Below, piece by piece: positions 60,009-64,000 of a stretch of DNA of 64,000 nt. Within the stretch, counting starts at the first letter, position 1; every line of letters begins with the position of its first letter. A program made the position numbers and the translations under genes. The notes beneath the pieces were generated by a model. It saw nothing but the letters and a program-made list of their open reading frames with translations, was not told the DNA's origin and did not search any database. The DNA comes from Streptomyces capillispiralis (GTDB lineage Bacteria; Actinomycetota; Actinomycetes; Streptomycetales; Streptomycetaceae): NCBI RefSeq assembly GCF_007829875.1, contig NZ_VIWV01000001.1:1426001-1490000 (forward strand), read 5' to 3'.

Positions 60009-60025
60009 TTCAACAGAGTGTTGAC
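60009..60025. promoter_or_regulatory. Motif B site downstream of glxR
   Basis: TTCAACAGAGTGTTGAC matches the allB and urate-operon sites but lies 100 bp past glxR and 410 bp before the next gene, with no clear promoter. It may be a chance or relic site. Confidence 0.4.
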
Positions 60026-60266
60026 TCGCGTGCGGCCCCCGACGGGAGGTCGGGGGTCGTGCGCGCGGCCCGCGGCGGCCGCCTACGGCCGGGACGGCTG
60101 CCGTACGGGCACCGCGGGCGGGGCGAGGGCGCCGCGGCGGCGTGGCGAGCCAGTGCGGTGGTGAAGGCCGCGGGACTCCTCCTCGACCTGAGGGGAGGAG
60201 CCCGCGGACCGTCGCACCCGCCGCGGCCCCGAGCCCCGGCCTGCACGGCGCCCGGATGCGGACGGT

Positions 60267-60400
60267 CCCGCATCCGGGCGCTTTCCGGTGTCCGGGTGCT
60301 CCCGGTGCCGGGGCCATCCCCGCATCCGGGCGCTTTCCGGTGACCGCGTGCTTCCGGCTTCCGGGCGCTTCCCGTGTCCGGGCGTTCCCGGCGTCCGGAG
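60267..60400. repeat. GC-rich tandem repeat, 52-bp period with shorter sub-repeats
   Basis: A 24-bp block beginning CCCGCATCCGGGCGCTTTCC occurs at 60267 and 60319 (period 52). Shorter variants (TTCCGGGCGCTTCCCGTG, GTCCGGGCGTTCCCGG) continue to about 60400. Confidence 0.7.
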
Positions 60401-60434
60401 TGCGGATCCGCTCCGTGCGCAGCAGCCTGGGGGC

Positions 60435-60671
60435 ATGGCACATCCCACGGAGCATCCGCACATCGTGGTGCACTCCCCCGCCCTGGACGGCTCCCGGCGG
60501 GTCACCTCCGGCGACGAGACGCTGGGCATCGCCACGCACGTCGACGACGTGGGCGAGATCCTGCGGCTGGCCGACCTGTACGTCACCGACGTGGAGGGGA
60601 CCGACCTCATCGAGTGGCAGGGCGGCGGCCCCGACGACTGGCCGGGACTGTCGGAGCACCACGAGACCTGA
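60435..60671 (+). CDS. Small acidic hypothetical protein
   Basis: A 78-residue acidic protein (HPHIVVHSPALDGSRRVTSGDETLGIATHVDDVGEILRLADLYVTDVEGTDLIEWQGGGPDDWPGLSEHHE). It is compositionally ordinary, unlike the shadow frames around it, and reads like a compact alpha/beta protein. No family is recognised. The ATG follows CTGGGGGC. Confidence 0.6.
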   Translation: MAHPTEHPHIVVHSPALDGSRRVTSGDETLGIATHVDDVGEILRLADLYVTDVEGTDLIEWQGGGPDDWPGLSEHHET

Positions 60672-60832
60672 CCGGCGCTACGGCATCGGCCGTAGTCCGG
60701 CTACGGCACCCTCAAATGAACCTCAGAAGGCGGCCCGGGAGGCTTCGGACACCCCCGCCGGCGGGCACACTCCTCGCACACGGGGCCCGCCGGCACGGGG
60801 GCGGCGGGCCCCGCCTCAGGGGGTGTCATGCC

Positions 60833-61537
60833 ATGAGCGCCGGCGCGGGTGTCCGGGGGACGCCGCACGAGATCGCCCTGCTGGGCGGTGGTCCGCACGC
60901 CGCGGTGACGGTCGCCGTCGTCGCGCTGCACCTGCGGGGCGCGGTCGAGGCGGGCGCGCCCGGCACGATCCTGGCGGTCGACGGGGAGGCGGCCCGGGCC
61001 CTGCCCGCGCTCCCCCGGCCGGGGGTGCCGCTGGACGCGCCCGGGCGGGCGGAGGCCGTCGACGGCGAGCGCAGGGCGCGGTACCTGGAGAGCGCGGTGC
61101 ACGCCTGCCTCGTCGAGCCGTCGGACCTGCGGGAGCTGGTCCGGCACCCGGACGTGCGCTGGGCGGTGGCCGAGGTGCGGGTCGGGCTCGCGGAGGCCGG
61201 GATGCTGCGGTACCCGCTGCTGCTGGGGCCGACCACCGCCGCCCGCCGCCGGCTCAAGCTCCTGCGCAAGGCGTTCCCGCTGCCCGCGAGCCGGCAGGGC
61301 ATGCCGGACCGCGACAAGCTGCTGGCCGTCGCCCTGCACGGCGAAGCCGCCCTGCGCGTCCTCGTCCCGCGCTTCGCCCTGCGGGCGGGGCTGACCGACC
61401 GGGTGCCGCTCAGGGACAGGGGCCTGCTCCGCGGCCGGCGGGGCGACGGCACCTACGGCGGTTCCTACGGCGGCCACCTGTACTGCGGAAGCGGTGGGGG
61501 CGGAGGCGGCTGCGGCGGAGGGGGCGGCTCGGACTGA
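60833..61537 (+). CDS. Hypothetical protein with Gly/Cys-rich C-terminus (TIGR04222-like)
   Basis: A 234-residue protein. The first 190 residues are helical and Arg/Leu/Ala-rich (HEIALLGGGPHAAVTVAVVALHLRGAVEAG, LESAVHACLVEPSDLRELVRHP) and resemble the actinobacterial TIGR04222 group, usually found in membrane proteins, but no transmembrane helix is seen. The end is YGGSYGGHLYCGSGGGGGG followed by Cys-Gly5-Ser-Asp. Such tails occur in precursor peptides and secreted cysteine-rich proteins. A hairpin terminator follows. Confidence 0.72.
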   Translation: MSAGAGVRGTPHEIALLGGGPHAAVTVAVVALHLRGAVEAGAPGTILAVDGEAARALPALPRPGVPLDAPGRAEAVDGERRARYLESAVHACLVEPSDLRELVRHPDVRWAVAEVRVGLAEAGMLRYPLLLGPTTAARRRLKLLRKAFPLPASRQGMPDRDKLLAVALHGEAALRVLVPRFALRAGLTDRVPLRDRGLLRGRRGDGTYGGSYGGHLYCGSGGGGGGCGGGGGSD

Positions 61538-61544
61538 GCGCGGT

Positions 61545-61578
61545 GGGGGCGGCCCGTCCCCCCGGGCGGGCCGCCCCC
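61545..61578. terminator. Bidirectional hairpin between convergent genes
   Basis: GGGGGCGGCCCG (61545-61556) and CGGGCCGCCCCC (61567-61578) form a perfect 12-bp stem with a 10-nt loop between the Gly-rich-tail gene and gcl. Confidence 0.7.
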
Positions 61579-61603
61579 ACCGGTGCGCGGGTACGCGGGT
61601 GCG

Positions 61604-63388
<1,785 letters not shown>

Positions 63389-63447
63389 CGAGTACTCCTG
63401 CTTCGGCTGCCGGATTCGCACTCCCGTCGCGCCCCGCGGTGAGCTTC

Positions 63448-63515
63448 TTCCGTATGATGGAAAACAACTTCTACGATCTGGAATGAATGTAGGTGCGGTC
63501 GTCGAAGCCCGTCAA
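63448..63515 (-). promoter_or_regulatory. gcl promoter with paired 15-bp operators (motif A)
   Basis: On the minus strand TTGACG (63515-63510) and TACATT (63491-63486) are 18 bp apart. Operators TTCTACGATCTGGAA (63469-63483) and TTCCGTATGATGGAA (63448-63462), written on the plus strand, follow 2 bp past the -10. They are 21 bp apart, the same as at hyi, aceB and allR. Confidence 0.75.
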
Positions 63516-63599
63516 GAGAGGGGCAAGTGCCGGACGCGCGGCGGGTCCGTGGCGGACGATGGGGGCACCCTTGAGAACCCGTCCCTCCGGGAGTGGGCC

Positions 63600-64000
63600 A
63601 TGCCCGAGAGCGTGCCGGTGCGCTGTCCGGACTGTCGTCGCGCGCACCGCTACACGGCACCGTCGTACCCCTGCGCCTGCGGCGCGCCCGTCGCCCCCGT
63701 GCCGGACCCGGACGGCGTGCCCCGTCCCGCCGGCCCGCGCTCCTGGCAGGACGAGTGGATCTCCCTGCGGTGCGGGAGCTGCGGACTGGACGGCGAGTGG
63801 CCGCGGCCGGAACTGGGCTGCCCGTGCGGGACGGTGCTGAGGATCCCGGTAGCCGGCCCACGGGCGTCCGTCCCCGGCCCGGACGAGCGCCCCGCCCCGC
63901 ACACCGTGCCGGTCCGCACCGCACGGGACGCGGTCACGGCCACCGTGCTGTATCTGCGCCGGCTCGGCCACCAGGACGTCCGCCGCGCCGGCCGGCTCCC
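63600..64000 (+). CDS. Double zinc-ribbon protein, 3' end beyond the window
   Basis: From ATG 63600 (GGGAG upstream) the frame is open to the window edge, at least 133 codons. It starts with two zinc-ribbon-like clusters, CPDCRRAHRYTAPSYPCAC and LRCGSCGLDGEWPRPELGCPC, then a Pro-rich linker and the beginning of a helical domain (VRTARDAVTATVLYLRRLGHQDVRRAG). The cysteine pairs argue for DNA or RNA binding or for protein contacts. Its function cannot be read from the visible part; a restriction-endonuclease-like C-terminal half is possible. Divergent from gcl. Confidence 0.8.
   Translation, partial: MPESVPVRCPDCRRAHRYTAPSYPCACGAPVAPVPDPDGVPRPAGPRSWQDEWISLRCGSCGLDGEWPRPELGCPCGTVLRIPVAGPRASVPGPDERPAPHTVPVRTARDAVTATVLYLRRLGHQDVRRAGRL

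Larger units (their letters stand above)
59910..60434. other. 525-bp non-coding region after glxR
   Basis: No gene is supported: open frames are Arg/Pro-rich shadows on both strands. It contains a motif B site (60009-60025), a short inverted repeat (CCCGACGGGAGGTCGGGG near 60046) and the GC-rich tandem repeat at 60267-60400. Confidence 0.55.

Overview
The window is high-GC actinobacterial DNA and reads as a Streptomyces chromosome. Third codon positions are mostly G or C, GTG starts are common, translational coupling through ATGA/GTGA overlaps is frequent, and the gene content is typical of the genus: an XRE/DUF397 pair, an RNase Sa homologue, a GH25 lysozyme and a complete mce operon. From memory, the gene order resembles the right-arm region of S. 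coelicolor that carries its allantoin genes; this could not be searched here.

Layout. 1-6.1 kb: a ROK sugar kinase (cut by the window edge), a three-gene ABC sugar importer, its GntR regulator and a divergent Gfo/Idh/MocA dehydrogenase, tied together by two copies of one palindrome. 6.1-8.9 kb: a NarL-type two-component system, a small membrane protein and a secreted guanyl-specific RNase. 8.9-13.6 kb: about 1 kb of repeat-bearing non-coding DNA, a two-gene unit (homocitrate synthase-like enzyme plus divergent YrdC-like protein), a RibD/DHFR-like reductase and an SDR. 13.7-20.3 kb: allantoicase, allantoinase, an IclR regulator (AllR), a MobA-like nucleotidyltransferase and malate synthase. 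20.3-28 kb: a HipA-like protein, a PobA-type hydroxylase, two divergent NIS siderophore synthetases and a VWA membrane protein with its partner. 28-36.5 kb: three regulator/target pairs (HxlR/aminotransferase, XRE/MBL hydrolase, XRE/SDR), an XRE-DUF397-unknown trio and a hotdog thioesterase. 36.6-38.5 kb: two secreted peptidoglycan hydrolases. 38.6-44.3 kb: a purine/urate catabolic operon (uraD, uraH, uricase, 8-oxoguanine deaminase-like enzyme, NCS2 permease) preceded by an HTH_22 regulator pair. 44.5-58 kb: a lytic transglycosylase-like protein, an ECF sigma factor with a membrane anchor and Pro-rich tail, and an 11-gene mce operon (ATPase, two YrbE permeases, six MCE proteins, two Mce-associated proteins). 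58.1-63.5 kb: hydroxypyruvate isomerase, tartronate semialdehyde reductase, two hypothetical genes and glyoxylate carboligase. A zinc-ribbon gene runs off the right edge.

How the genes work together. The scattered purine genes form one route: urate to 5-hydroxyisourate to OHCU to allantoin (uricase, UraH, UraD), allantoin to allantoate to ureidoglycolate and urea (AllB, Alc), then glyoxylate either to malate (AceB) or to tartronate semialdehyde and glycerate (Gcl, Hyi, GlxR). The strongest regulatory signal is a 15-bp inverted repeat (TTCC-N7-GGAA type) present as two copies exactly 21 bp apart in front of allR, aceB, hyi and gcl, each pair overlapping or abutting a recognisable promoter. A second motif (TCAAC-N5-GTTGA) lies at the promoters of allB and the urate operon and, degenerate, at aceB. 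A separate shared element, CGCGACGGAC-N14-CGTAGAGCAGG, precedes both the transglycosylase gene and the mce operon that flank the membrane-anchored sigma factor; it may be that sigma factor's own promoter.
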